A DNA stretch of 61,182 bases from Alphaproteobacteria bacterium (GTDB lineage Bacteria > Pseudomonadota > Alphaproteobacteria > Micavibrionales > Micavibrionaceae): NCBI GenBank assembly GCA_021208265.1, contig JAJOJU010000034.1:1-61182 (forward strand), in the 5' to 3' direction. The notes beneath the pieces were generated by a model that was not told where the DNA came from, searched no databases, and worked only from the letters and a program-made list of their open reading frames with translations. A program made the translations under genes and the position numbers. Of the stretch, positions 35,882-46,523 are shown piece after piece (the stretch's first letter is position 1; the number at the start of each line of letters is the position of its first letter).

Positions 35882-38501
35882 CTAGGCCGCTGACTTGATT
35901 TTCCCGCTATCCTTACCAGGCGTCTGCACACTGAAATCAAGCCCGTTTTTCCCTGCGGTGATTTTCACAAGAGCGTTATCGACAATTTGACCTTTCAAAA
36001 TCATCTCCGCCAGCCTGTTCTGGACATGGCTTTGAATAACGCGTTTTAAGGGGCGCGCACCGTATGCCGGGTCATACCCCTTATCCGCCAGCCATGCCTT
36101 GGCAGCAGTATCAATATCCAGACGGATATGCCGATCCTTCAAAAGCCCATGCAAATAACCCAGTTGAATATCAACAATGCCCGTCATCTGCTCGCGGCCT
36201 AAACGGCGGAAAAGAAGAATCTCATCCATACGGTTCAGGAATTCAGGGCGGAAGGCGGCACGCACAGATTCCATAACCTTATCACGCACATCATCGACAT
36301 CAGCGCCGTCTTCCTGCTCCACCAGATATTGCGCCCCTAAGTTGGAGGTCATGATCAGCACGGTGTTTGAGAAATCAACAGTGCGCCCCTGACCGTCCGT
36401 TAAACGTCCATCATCCAGAACCTGCAACAGCACGTTAAAAACATCCGGATGGGCTTTTTCAACCTCATCAAACAAAATCACCTGATACGGACGGCGGCGG
36501 ACAGCCTCGGTCAGCGCCCCACCTTCTTCATACCCGACATAGCCGGGCGGCGCACCGATCATGCGGGCCACAGAATGTTTCTCCATATATTCCGACATAT
36601 CCAGCCTTACAAGCGCGGAATCATCATCAAACAGAAATTCCGCCAAAGCCTTGGTCAGCTCCGTCTTACCCACGCCCGTCGGCCCCAAAAACAGGAAGGA
36701 GCCAATCGGCCGGCGCGGGTCTTGCAGCCCCGCACGCGCACGGCGCACAGCCTGGGCCACGGCGGAAACAGCAGCATCCTGCCCCACAACGCGCTCACCT
36801 AATTTCTGCTCCATCTCCAGCAGTTTTTCGCGTTCGCCTTCCAGCATTTTATCAACGGGAATGCCTGTCCAGCGGCTTACCACGGCGGCGATATCATCCT
36901 CCGTGACCTCTTCGTTGATCATAGCTTGCGGGGCCTGCCCTTCTTCCTGCTCAATCTTTTTCTGCAAATCCGGAATCTTGCCGTATTTCAATTCCGATGC
37001 CTTGCCCCAGTTACCTTCGCGCTCGGCCTGTTCCAGCTCCACGCGCGCCTTATCAAGCTCTTCCTTATGCTTTTGCGAGGCGTTGAGCTTTTCTTTCTCT
37101 GCCTTCCAACGTGAAGTTAAATCAGCCGATCTGGATTCAAGGTCCTTTAATTCTCCTTCCAGATTTTTAAGGCGTTCCTGCGAACCCTTATCCGATTCTT
37201 TCTTTAAGGCTTCACGTTCGATTTTCAGCTGCACGATCCGGCGGTCCAGCTCATCAATCGCTTCGGGTTTGGAATCAACCTCCATGCGCAGGCGCGATGC
37301 AGCTTCATCCACCAGATCAATCGCCTTATCGGGCAGGAATCTATCCGTGATATAGCGATTGGAAAGCGTGGCGGCAGAAACAATTGCCGAATCCGTAATA
37401 CGCACACCGTGATGCAGTTCGTATTTTTCCTTGAGGCCGCGCAGGATGGAAATCGTATCCGGCACGGTGGGTTCGCTTACAAACACCGTCTGGAAACGCC
37501 GGGCCAGCGCCGCATCTTTCTCAATATATTTGCGGTATTCATCCAGCGTGGTCGCACCCACCATATGCAGTTCCCCGCGTGCGAGGGCGGGTTTGAGCAT
37601 ATTTCCGGCATCCATAGAACCTTCGGCCTTCCCGGCCCCGACCAGCGTATGAAGTTCATCCAGAAACAGGATAACCTCGCCCGCCGCTGCTCTAATCTCA
37701 TCCAGCACGGCCTTCAAACGCTCTTCAAATTCACCGCGAAATTTTGCACCCGCCAGCAAAGCGCCGAGATCAAGAGCCAGCAGTTTTTTTATCGCGCAGA
37801 GATTCCGGCACATCGCCATTTACAATACGCTGGGCAAGGCCTTCGATAATGGCGGTCTTACCCACACCCGGCTCCCCGATCAGCACAGGGTTGTTCTTCG
37901 TGCGGCGCGAGAGCACCTGAATAGTGCGGCGGATTTCCTCATCCCGCCCAATCACGGGATCAAGCTTGCCTTCGCGCGCCGCCTTGGTGAAATCATGTGC
38001 GTATTTATTCAGCGCATCGAATTGATCCTCGGCGCTCGCCGTATCCGCCGTGCGCCCTTTACGTTTTTGATTAATGGCTTCGTTCAAGCCCTGATCCTTT
38101 ACACCGGCATCTTCCAGATACCCCGCGACATCTGACTTTTTAGCAAGCAGCATGGCCTGCAAGATACGCTCCAGCGTGACGAATTTATCGCCGGATTTTT
38201 CAGCCAGTGTCATGGCGGAATCAACGATTTTGGCAAGATCGGTGGAAAGACGAATACCGCCCGCCCCCGGCCCTTCGACCTTGGGAAATTTTGCGATAGC
38301 GCTATCGACACTGCGCGCCAGCCGCCCGACATCACCACCAGCGGCCACTACAAGATTACGCGTCAAACCGTCTTCGTCATTCAGCATAACCTTCAGCATG
38401 TGTTCAGGTTCCAGCGATTGATGCGAATTACGCATCGCCAGTGTTTGTGCTGCCTGCAAAACGCTTTTGGTTTTTTCGGTGAACTTGTCAAAATCCATCA
38501 T
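35882..38501 (-). CDS. clpB: ATP-dependent disaggregase ClpB (one frameshift)
   Basis: Hsp100 chaperone that extracts proteins from aggregates with DnaK. The N domain ([10 protein letters not shown]), Walker A-1 [13 protein letters not shown], the coiled middle domain ([19 protein letters not shown]), Walker A-2 [16 protein letters not shown], and [15 protein letters not shown] are present. The frame breaks in the run of seven T at 37784-37790; six would give [15 protein letters not shown]. Repaired length is about 873 residues. No CIRCE-like repeat seen upstream. Confidence 0.95.
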
Positions 38502-38569
38502 GTGCCTCCGTTTGAGGAAATGTAGCTAAAGTATACACCTAAAAAATTAAGGCGGGGTTTGATTTGAAT

Positions 38570-38601
38570 CAAGAAAAAGGCCCCGATTTTTTCGGAGCCT
38601 C
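38570..38601 (-). terminator. Rho-independent terminator of the DUF4167 gene
   Basis: On the minus strand GGCTCCGA pairs with TCGGGGCC (one G-T pair) around an A-rich loop, followed by TTTTTCTT. It lies about 30 bases after the DUF4167 stop and before clpB. Confidence 0.75.
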
Positions 38602-38629
38602 CTGCTAATAGCGTTGCTAAAAACGGCTG

Positions 38630-39070
38630 TTACGCATCAACTCCGTCACGGGCATCGGCCCCGAAAAGACTGGACGGCAGCCCCAGATCGTCCTGTTGAG
38701 CAGGCTTCCTGGGAGATGCCGTACTCTTCTTGGATGAAAAACGTTCGGTTTCTTCTTCTGCTGAATCTTCAACATCATCAGAATCAGCGGCGGTCTGAGA
38801 TTGCTGGTGTGAGGCAGGGCGGTCATCAGACCACGCGCTCATAACGCGAATATAATGTTCGGCGTGCTGTAAATAGCTTTCCGCAAGAATAAGGTCACCC
38901 GCACCGGCAGCATCTTTGGCAAGGGCTTCGTATTTCTCAGCCACCTGAGACGCCGTGCCGCGGATACGGACATCAGGACCGTTACTGTCAAACACCTGAC
39001 TACGTTGAGGACTTCCACGCCGGGAGGAGCGGTTATTTCTCTGTCTTCTGTTTGTTGATCCGTGTCTCAT
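38630..39070 (-). CDS. DUF4167 domain protein
   Basis: 146 residues. An Arg/Asn-rich N-terminus (NRRQRNNRSSRRGS) precedes the conserved core VFDSNGPDVRIRGTASQVAE and LAESYLQHAEHYIRVM; an acidic, Ser-rich disordered tail follows. The domain is typical of alphaproteobacteria and usually lies after prfA-prmC, as here. The basic N-terminus suggests RNA or ribosome contact, which is inference. Confidence 0.88.
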   Translation of the reverse strand: MRHGSTNRRQRNNRSSRRGSPQRSQVFDSNGPDVRIRGTASQVAEKYEALAKDAAGAGDLILAESYLQHAEHYIRVMSAWSDDRPASHQQSQTAADSDDVEDSAEEETERFSSKKSTASPRKPAQQDDLGLPSSLFGADARDGVDA

Positions 39071-39354
39071 ATTTTTTTATCCACAATCTTTATAATTACA
39101 GTCTAGTTCTTTAGGGCTTGATTTCCAATGCTCTTCGAAAAACTATCCACATTTTCATCCTATGCGATTCTCAGAAACAACGCCAGTTTTCGGGCCCTCG
39201 CATAAGGCTCGACGACATAAACACACTTGTCTTGAGAACACTTACCCTCTCGCCAGACTGTATGCTCTTGCGTGCTGTCTTGATGATCTGAGGGTAGCGG
39301 CAGAGGCTTTTTTCGATCAAGCACAGTTTTTAATTTTTTTTTACTTTATCCCCA
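39071..39354. other. Intergenic region between prmC and the DUF4167 gene
   Basis: A 284-base interval with no convincing gene. It is AT-rich near 39320-39350 (runs of T) and near the DUF4167 start. A plus-strand frame that opens inside it (39162) runs antisense into prmC and has no codon or family support. The length suggests a leader or separate promoter for the DUF4167 gene. I see no clear terminator. Confidence 0.5.
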
Positions 39355-40190
39355 TTATGCCCTTGCGGACATCTCGGCTACGCGCGCCCTTCCGGCAGAA
39401 TCCGGATGGATGGTTTTTAGATTCAGGCTATACGTTTCGGCGAGTCGCTCAATCTTACGCGACTGATCGTATCCTATTTCAAACAGGGCTGTGCCGCCGG
39501 GGCTTAAAATCATCCCAAGCTGTGAAAAATTTTTTCGTACGCATCCATGCCGTCAATCCCACCATCCAATGCCAGAATCGGATCATGATTCCTGACCTCT
39601 TCCGCCAGCACGGGAATCACACCGCTATCGATATAAGGCGGATTTGAAACAACAAGATCAAATCTTTCCGTGATACCGGATGCCCAGTCACCTTGCTGAA
39701 AGACGGCTCTGGCAGACATCTTCAGGTTCAGGGCATTCTGCTGCGCGGTGGCGACAGCCCCTGCGGCTTTATCGATTCCGAGCCCGCGCGCTTGCGGGAA
39801 GCTATGCAACAGAGCCAGCAAAATACAGCCCGTACCGGTACCGAGGTCCAGAATCGTTTCCGGCGGTTTCTCTTTATATATATGCCGGGCGATATCGATC
39901 AGAATTTCCGTATCCGCGCGGGGTTCCAGCGTATCCGGCGATAAAGTAAAATCCAGCCCATAAAAATTTTTCTGTCCGTAAATCCGTCCCAAAGACATGC
40001 CGCTTATACGTTTTTGCAGATCAGATTCGGCGGATGACGGATCAACCTCCCTATCGCCCTGACTGATCAGATCAGCCCAGCTCAGCTCCAGCCGCGTTTC
40101 GAGAATCAGCCGAGCCTCTTGATCTGCCGCTTCTATGCCGGCATCCGCCAATGTTTGGGTGAGATGTTTTTGAAGGTGAGAGAGCTTCAC
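39355..40190 (-). CDS. prmC: Release-factor glutamine methyltransferase (one frameshift)
   Basis: Methylates the GGQ glutamine of RF1 and RF2. The SAM loop is ILDLGTGTGCILLALL and the catalytic NPPY is in VVSNPPYIDSG. The clear frame stops at 39510, but adding one base near 39517 gives LGMILSPGGTALFEIGYDQS and a proper end (GRARVAEMSARA) at 39355, making about 278 residues, the normal length. The start is GTG at 40190, 20 bases after prfA. Confidence 0.92.
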
Positions 40191-40210
40191 GGATTTAACA
40201 TCCTGCCTGA

Positions 40211-41273
40211 TTATTCCAGTTCGGCCAGAGCTGCGGCATTATCTTCAGCCTCCAGGCTTTCCAGAATTTCATGCAGCGCGCTGCCGTTCATAACTTCGTC
40301 GATTTTATATAGTGTGAGGTTAATACGGTGATCCGTCACGCGCCCTTGCGGGAAGTTATAGGTGCGAACACGTTCAGACCGATCACCTGAGCCCACTTGT
40401 GTTTTGCGGTCCTTGGCGCGTTCATCCGCCAGTTGCTGACGCTTGGCATCATAAAGCCGGGTTCGCAGAATCTTCATCGCCTTGTCGCGGTTCTTATGCT
40501 GGGAGCGCTCTTCCTGCATCTCAACAACAATACCCGTTGGCACGTGAGTAATCCGCACGGCGGAATCGGTGGTGTTCACGTGCTGCCCACCCGCGCCTTG
40601 CGAACGGTAGGTATCGATCCGCAAATCGCCGGGGTTAATATCGATATCAACCTCTTGCGCTTCCGGCAGAACGGCAACGGTGGCGGCTGAGGTATGGATG
40701 CGCCCTCCGGATTCGGTTTTGGGAACGCGCTGCACGCGGTGCCCACCGGATTCATATTTCAGATAACGGAATACATGCGGGCCGCTGACCTCGATAATAA
40801 TTTCCTTATACCCGCCGAGATCGTTTTCGGACGCTTCCACCACATTAAACTTCCAGCCCATGCGCGCAGCATAACCGCGGTACATGCCGAACAGATCCGC
40901 AGCAAACAAAGCGGCTTCATCACCACCCGTCCCGGCCCGAATCTCCAGAATCGCGTTCCGGTCGTCATCTTCATCCTTGGGGATAAGCGCCAGCTTGACC
41001 TGCTTTTCAAGAACGGGGATTTTTTTCGTTGAGGTTCTTTAATTCCTCCGAGGCAATCTCCCTCATCTCCGGATCGTTCAGCAGAGATTTTAAATCTTCC
41101 TTTTCACCTTGCGCCTTTTCCAGCTCATCCATCGCCTCGACAATGGGGGAAAGCTCGGCATATTCGCGGGAAAGCTTGGTGAACTGCTCACCATTCAAAT
41201 TGCCCACCGACATCAGCGCGGATAATTCCTCGCTGCGCGAACGGATCGTCGATAATTTTTCCTGAATGGACAT
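40211..41273 (-). CDS. prfA: Peptide chain release factor 1 (one frameshift)
   Basis: Reads UAA and UAG. The ester-cleaving GGQ is in [34 protein letters not shown] lies upstream, and [20 protein letters not shown] marks the C-terminal part. The frame breaks in the run of seven T at 41020-41026; six give [13 protein letters not shown]. Essential gene, so error is the likely cause. Followed by prmC, whose product modifies it. Confidence 0.95.
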
Positions 41274-41294
41274 GGGATGAGGTTTTACCCCCTA

Positions 41295-42377
41295 TTACTG
41301 CGGGGACGCAAGCGCTTTCAGCACTTTCATATCGAGAGAGAGATTACGGCGTACCTCGCCCTTCTTACCCAATGGCGGCAATGTCTTGCCCTCCATAATG
41401 ATTTCAATCCCGCCGGCATTGCCCAGAGACATTTTCAGGTCAGGGCGGTTGGGTACAAAATACTGATCACCCTTTTTCAGCATTCGCGAAACGATAGCCT
41501 TGCCGCTTTCGTCCTTAATTTCAACCCAGCTGTTATCAATCACGTTCAGGGTAATGCCATCCGTCCGGGCCGGTGCTTTTGCCTGATCTGCGGGCGGCAT
41601 GGCTTCTTCAGCCGGAGCAGCTTCTTCGACAGGTTCTTCTTCCGTTAACGCCTCAGCTTCCTGCACCACTTCAGCTTTCAGGGGGATTTTTGAAACAGGG
41701 GCAGCAGCTTCAGAATCTTCCGGGGCGGAGACAACATCTTCCCCTACAGGGATTTCCTCAACGGCATCCGGGACCGCAGTGTCGCTTGCAACCTGTTCTG
41801 CATCCTCTTCCGGTACAGCCTGCTCTGATATATCCAGCGGCGCCTCAGGAGCGGTTTCCGCTTCCGCCTTCAGAGCGGGAACAGTAGGAACGGCAGCTAT
41901 AGTGTCGTGATCAATCACATTCTGCGAAGCCCAAAACACCATAAACCCGGCGAATAAAATACCACCGATAACAACCAGCCATACAGGCGGCAAGCGGCTT
42001 TCCGAGGCCGGAGCCGGAAAATTCAATTCGGGCTTGATACGTCCCCCACCCACAGACTGGCTTTTGAACAGGGACACCATCTTGTCGCCATCAAACCCCA
42101 GATATTCTGAATACGACCGTACGAAACCGATGGCATAAACACGACCCGGCAGACGGTCATACTGGCTTTTTTCGATGGCATCAATCTGGCTGGCACGAAT
42201 GCGTATGGCGCTTTCAACATCCGGCAGTGACTGACCGTAATGTTCCCGCGCCCGGCGCAAAATCTCGCCCACGGGCATATTGGTATGGTAATCCTGCTTC
42301 TTACCGGATGCGCCGCCCTGCCCTTCAACGGGCTTTTGCTCTTTATCGGATTTCGGCGGAGAGGATCGATTGCTCAT
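41295..42377 (-). CDS. rodZ: RodZ-like cytoskeletal/HTH membrane protein
   Basis: 360 residues. A cytosolic helix-turn-helix (GEILRRAREHYGQSLPDVES, FVRSYSEYLG) is followed by one membrane span (PPVWLVVIGGILFAGFMVFW, about 135-155). A long acidic Pro/Ala/Glu linker leads to a C-terminal DUF4115-like periplasmic beta domain (SWVEIKDESGKAIVSRML). RodZ links MreB to the wall machinery for rod shape. Located between lysC and prfA. Confidence 0.88.
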   Translation of the reverse strand: MSNRSSPPKSDKEQKPVEGQGGASGKKQDYHTNMPVGEILRRAREHYGQSLPDVESAIRIRASQIDAIEKSQYDRLPGRVYAIGFVRSYSEYLGFDGDKMVSLFKSQSVGGGRIKPELNFPAPASESRLPPVWLVVIGGILFAGFMVFWASQNVIDHDTIAAVPTVPALKAEAETAPEAPLDISEQAVPEEDAEQVASDTAVPDAVEEIPVGEDVVSAPEDSEAAAPVSKIPLKAEVVQEAEALTEEEPVEEAAPAEEAMPPADQAKAPARTDGITLNVIDNSWVEIKDESGKAIVSRMLKKGDQYFVPNRPDLKMSLGNAGGIEIIMEGKTLPPLGKKGEVRRNLSLDMKVLKALASPQ

Positions 42378-42425
42378 AACACTGTGAATTTTACGACATT
42401 AAGAGCCTTGCTACCAGAGGGGAAT

Positions 42426-43670
42426 TTACGATTCCACCACTTGTTCGCCATCAAGGCCATATGCCTGATGCAGCGAACGTACAGCCAGCTCAGTATAATC
42501 CTGCCCGATCAGCACGCTGATCTTAATTTCAGAGGTGGAAATCACCTGAATATTGATGTTTTTGGAGGCCAGAGTCTTGAACATGGTATTCGCCACACCG
42601 GAATGACTGCGCATGCCGATCCCCACGACGGAAACCTTGGCAACGTTATCAGCAGTTTCCAAACGCTCATAATCCATATCCATATTTTCGATGACCTTCA
42701 GCGCGCGAGGCAAATCACCGCGGGAAACCGTAAAGGTCATATCCGTTGTTTTGCCGTCCGCCGATACGTTCTGAACGATCATATCCACATTCACTGCCGC
42801 CGTTGCCAGCGGGTCAAACAACCGCGCCGCCACGCCCGGCACATCAGGCACGCCGATTAATGTCACCTTGGCCTCATCGCGGCTAAAGGCTATACCGCTC
42901 ACCAGTTGATGTTCCATGATTTCTTCCTCTCTCGTCACCAAAGTTCCGGGGTAATCGCTGCCGACATGATCCTCAAAACTTGAGAGGACCTGTAGCGATA
43001 TATCCATCTTCATTGCAATTTCAACCGAACGGGTTTGTAGAACCTTCGCCCCAAGCGAAGCCAGCTCCAGCATTTCCTCGTACGATACTTTTTTCATTTT
43101 CTGAGCCTGCGGCACAATGCGGGGGTCGGTCGTGTAAACACCATCCACATCGGTATAGATATCACAGCGATCCGCCTTTAGCGCCGCAGCCACAGCAACA
43201 GCCGATGTATCAGACCCGCCGCGCCCCAGCGTTGTAATACGCCCGGCCTTGGACACCCCTTGGAAGCCCGGAATAACGGCGACCTCACCCTTATTCAAAC
43301 GGGCCATAATTTCTTCACCCTTAATCTCCTCAATCCGGGCTTTGCCGTGCGTATCATCGGTAATGATCGGCACCTGCCAGCCCATCCACGACCGGGCAAC
43401 GATGTTATGCTTCTGAAGCGCAATCGCCATAAGGCCGGCGGTTACCTGTTCCCCGCTCGCCACGACAACATCATATTCGCGGGTATCATAAAGCTTACTC
43501 ATCGCATCGCAGTAGCCAACAAGCTGGTTTGTCACACCGGACATGGCAGACACGACCACCACAACCTGATGCCCGGCCTCAACCTCGCGAGCCACTTTTG
43601 CCGCTGCCTTTTCGATCCGCTCGACATCGGCTACGGATGTACCGCCAAATTTTGCAACAATAAGCGCCAT
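42426..43670 (-). CDS. lysC: Aspartate kinase
   Basis: First step of lysine/threonine/methionine synthesis. KFGGTSVADVERIEKAA at the N-terminus binds ATP, TLGRGGSDTSAVAVAAAL is the substrate loop, and two ACT domains follow (ISVLIGQDYTELAVR near the end), so feedback by lysine or threonine is likely. 414 residues, intact. Divergent from ubiG, with 54 bases between the starts. metA, tyrA and lysA lie in the same window. Confidence 0.96.
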   Translation of the reverse strand: MALIVAKFGGTSVADVERIEKAAAKVAREVEAGHQVVVVVSAMSGVTNQLVGYCDAMSKLYDTREYDVVVASGEQVTAGLMAIALQKHNIVARSWMGWQVPIITDDTHGKARIEEIKGEEIMARLNKGEVAVIPGFQGVSKAGRITTLGRGGSDTSAVAVAAALKADRCDIYTDVDGVYTTDPRIVPQAQKMKKVSYEEMLELASLGAKVLQTRSVEIAMKMDISLQVLSSFEDHVGSDYPGTLVTREEEIMEHQLVSGIAFSRDEAKVTLIGVPDVPGVAARLFDPLATAAVNVDMIVQNVSADGKTTDMTFTVSRGDLPRALKVIENMDMDYERLETADNVAKVSVVGIGMRSHSGVANTMFKTLASKNINIQVISTSEIKISVLIGQDYTELAVRSLHQAYGLDGEQVVES

Positions 43671-43724
43671 TTTGTTTAAAAGATTCCTCGACTCCGCGCG
43701 GGATGATATCTAGTTATTTGAGTT

Positions 43725-44452
43725 ATGAGCATTACCGTTGACCAGACCGAAATTCAAGCGTTTTCCAAAGACGCGGATAAGTGGTGGGACGAATCCGGCC
43801 CCTTCGCACCATTGCACAGGCTAAACCAGGTGCGCATGGGTTATATCCGCCGCCAGATCTGCAATCATTACGGGCTGAATCAAACATCTCTGAAACCTTT
43901 TACAAGTTTAAAGGTTCTGGATATTGGCTGCGGTGGAGGCCTCGCCTGCGAACCCATGGCGCGACTGGGCGCTGATGTTACGGGCGTGGATGCCGATCCG
44001 GTGGCTATTAGCGTGGCGCAGGAGCATGCGCCCCTCTCCGGCCTTGATATTACCTATAAAAAAATGATAGCGCCGAAAAGCTGAAAGAAAGTTTTGATGT
44101 TGTTCTGGCGTTGGAGATCATTGAGCATGTAAGTGACCCCGCTGCTTTTGTTAATCATTGCGCCCGGCTGACAAAGCCCGGCGGCATGGTTATTTTTTCA
44201 ACACTGAACCGCACGGCAAAATCATACGCGCTGGGGATTGTGGCGGCGGAATATATTCTCGGCTGGGTGCCGAAGGGCACACACACATGGCAGAAATTCA
44301 TCAAGCCGGCCGAACTTTCCCGCATGACGCGGCAAAATGGGTTAGCAACAAAAGACATGACAGGTCTTGTCTTTAGCCCGCTAAAAAATGAATTCCGCAT
44401 ATCAGTCAACGATCTTGATGTGAATTATTTTTTGACAGCGAACAAAGCTTAG
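43725..44452 (+). CDS. ubiG: Ubiquinone 3-O-methyltransferase UbiG (one frameshift)
   Basis: SAM-dependent O-methyltransferase acting twice in ubiquinone synthesis. KDADKWWDESGPFAPLHRLN is the UbiG start, VLDIGCGGGLACEPMARLGA the SAM loop, and LEIIEHVSDP and LGWVPKGTHTWQKFI follow. The frame breaks in a run of seven A at 44058-44064; eight restore YKKNDSAEKLKESFDVVLAL. Repaired length is about 243 residues. It converges on the next minus-strand gene with overlapping stops. Confidence 0.93.
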
Positions 44453-45459
44453 GCTTTACCACCCGGCATGGGCTCGACCGATGTGTCAGGAGTGATGATT
44501 TCTGCGGGAGGCATAACCGCATCAGTTTCTTTTGGAGCAGTATCAACCATAATCACCGGGGATTTCACATTGAAAATCCGCACAAGCAAGCCGTTTGGCG
44601 TATAGCGTGATTTTTGTATCAAGACCTCAAAATTGCTATCAAGAGCGAGATCACACATATCCTGAACCAGTTCATCACTCACGTCCAAAGCATCAATTTT
44701 CTTGAGCTGGCGCCGTAATTTCCATGCCGTCAGATAGTTCAGCGGCGTTTTTTCAAGCTGGTTGTTTATGTTGTCAAACAACGGATTGCTGGTACCATTC
44801 GCCTGCTTTTTAACGGCATAAGTACCAAGATGCACAAACGTAAAGGCAATTGCCGCCAGCATGGAAGGAACCATCGCCGCCATTTGCCACAAAGATAAAG
44901 TACCGTCATGAAATGACCGGAGCAGGCTGCGCCCCCATGAAACCACAATCAACCCGCCCGAAGCCGCCGGCATGAGATGATGATTAGGATTAAGCGCGTC
45001 CAGAATACGGGTATAGGCCTTGTTATCTTTCTTGCGGGCATCTTTTTTGCCGTCATCATCAGCGGCATTGATGCGTTCATCCAGTTTCTTGAATAGCGCA
45101 CGCAACGTTTCATCACGGCGATCGTTTTCAATCTTCCACAAGCTTAAATGACGCAACGGCGTTTTAGACCAGTATTTCTCATATTTTTGTGTGGTCGGTG
45201 TGCCCTGATTATCGGCATTGGAACGGCGGCTGTAGAAATCGTAATAAACCCCGGCACGCACGGTTCCTGTCAGCATGGTAAGCCCAGCGCCTATATAAGC
45301 CAGAGTTGGGCCTAAAGTCGCAGGGCCCATCTTTACACCGATAATGGATGTAAGAGTGGCAAGCGCCAGCGTCCAACGGGCGCGCTTCAAATCCGCCTGC
45401 GCGTGATTTGTAGGCCTTGTTTCAAAGGGCTTGTCACTTTTTCTGAACCATTTAAGCAT
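44449..45459 (-). CDS. Membrane protein with duplicated KTPL unit
   Basis: 336 residues. Each half has a hydrophobic hairpin (about 30-75 and 165-215) followed by a similar charged motif: KTPLRHLSLWKIE near residue 105 and KTPLNYLTAWKLR near 245. This looks like an internal duplication. The C-terminus is a Pro/Asp-rich tail. No family recognised. It probably lies in the inner membrane with the KTPL motifs in the cytosol. Confidence 0.6.
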   Translation of the reverse strand: MLKWFRKSDKPFETRPTNHAQADLKRARWTLALATLTSIIGVKMGPATLGPTLAYIGAGLTMLTGTVRAGVYYDFYSRRSNADNQGTPTTQKYEKYWSKTPLRHLSLWKIENDRRDETLRALFKKLDERINAADDDGKKDARKKDNKAYTRILDALNPNHHLMPAASGGLIVVSWGRSLLRSFHDGTLSLWQMAAMVPSMLAAIAFTFVHLGTYAVKKQANGTSNPLFDNINNQLEKTPLNYLTAWKLRRQLKKIDALDVSDELVQDMCDLALDSNFEVLIQKSRYTPNGLLVRIFNVKSPVIMVDTAPKETDAVMPPAEIITPDTSVEPMPGGKA

Positions 45460-45541
45460 AAGGCATGGGGTAAACCATTTTGTATTATTATGTCAACAAT
45501 ATTCTTCTGGCAAAACGCCCTGTTCACCCTTATCTAGAAGG

Positions 45542-45739
45542 ATGAACACATTCACCATGATTCTATTGGGGCTGGCCTGTATTTCCGTAGTCGGCGTTCT
45601 GGTGCTGGGGGTTTTCTCCATGGCCAAGGGCGGCGAATTCAATGAAAAACACGGCAACAAGCTGATGCGCCTGCGTGTATTATTTCAGGGACTTGCCTTG
45701 GCCTTGCTGGCTCTGGCATACTTTGCCTCGCAAAAATAA
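45542..45739 (+). CDS. HIG1-domain twin transmembrane protein
   Basis: 65 residues with two membrane spans separated by FSMAKGGEFNEKHGNKLMRLRV, the HIG1 signature loop, and a short end ASQK. Mitochondrial relatives (Rcf1) help assemble respiratory supercomplexes. In alphaproteobacteria it often lies near etfBA, as here (33 bases upstream of etfB). The start is ATG 45542; the longer frame from 45431 lacks support. Confidence 0.85.
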   Translation: MNTFTMILLGLACISVVGVLVLGVFSMAKGGEFNEKHGNKLMRLRVLFQGLALALLALAYFASQK

Positions 45740-45771
45740 CGATAGAAAATAATTATAAATAGGTTTCACTG

Positions 45772-46522
45772 ATGAAAGTACTTGTTCCCGTCAAGCGCGT
45801 GGTTGATTACAACGTGAAAGTACGCGCCAAATCCGACCAGAGCGGCGTTGATATCGCCAATGTTAAAATGTCCCTCAACCCGTTTGATGAAATCGCGGTC
45901 GAGGAAGCTATTCGCCTTAAGGAATCAGGCAAGGTCACGGAGATTGTTGTGATTACAATCGGCCCGGAAAAGGCTCAGGAACAGCTGCGTACCGCCATGG
46001 CTGTGGGTGCGGACCGCGGCATTCTGGTTAAAACTGATGACAACGTAGAACCGCTCGCCGTTGCCAAGACACTGAAATATTTCATCGATAAGGAACAGCC
46101 AAACCTCGTCATCATGGGCAAGCAAGCCATTGACGGTGATTACAACCAGACGGGCCAGATGCTGGCAGCGCTGATGGGTTGGCCTCAGGCGACCTTTGCC
46201 TCGAAGGTGGAGCTGTCCGCCGATAAAGCCAAGGTCACGCGTGAGATTGATGGCGGGCTGGAGACGCTGGAAATCAATCTTCCCGGCATTATCACCACGG
46301 ATTTGCGCTTGAACGAACCGCGTTACGCCAAGCTTCCTGACATCATGGCGGCCAAGAAAAAAACCGCTGGATGTGGTGGAGCCTGCCGAAACGGGTGTGG
46401 ACTTCAAACCGCGCCTGAGCATCGTCAAAGTAACCGACCCCGCCAAACGTCAGGGCGGCGTGAAGGTCGGCAGCATCGATGAGCTGGTCGAAAAACTGAA
46501 AAACGAAGCGAAGGTGATCTGA
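45772..46522 (+). CDS. etfB: Electron transfer flavoprotein beta subunit (one frameshift)
   Basis: [20 protein letters not shown] and [19 protein letters not shown] are the EtfB start; [15 protein letters not shown] and the [15 protein letters not shown]-terminal arm follow. The frame breaks in a run of seven A at about 46367; six restore [12 protein letters not shown] and the end at 46522. It binds AMP and pairs with EtfA to pass electrons from acyl-CoA dehydrogenases to the quinone pool. Confidence 0.94.
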
Positions 46523-46523
46523 T

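Noticed and set aside
36561-37355. Plus-strand Ser/Arg-rich frame of 264 codons inside clpB
   Set aside because: Antisense shadow of the ClpB middle and second ATPase domains; no family match and strong Ser/Arg bias.
39162-39647. Plus-strand frame between the DUF4167 gene and prmC
   Set aside because: It overlaps the 3' part of prmC, which is recovered in full by one base repair; the plus frame shows no recognisable protein.
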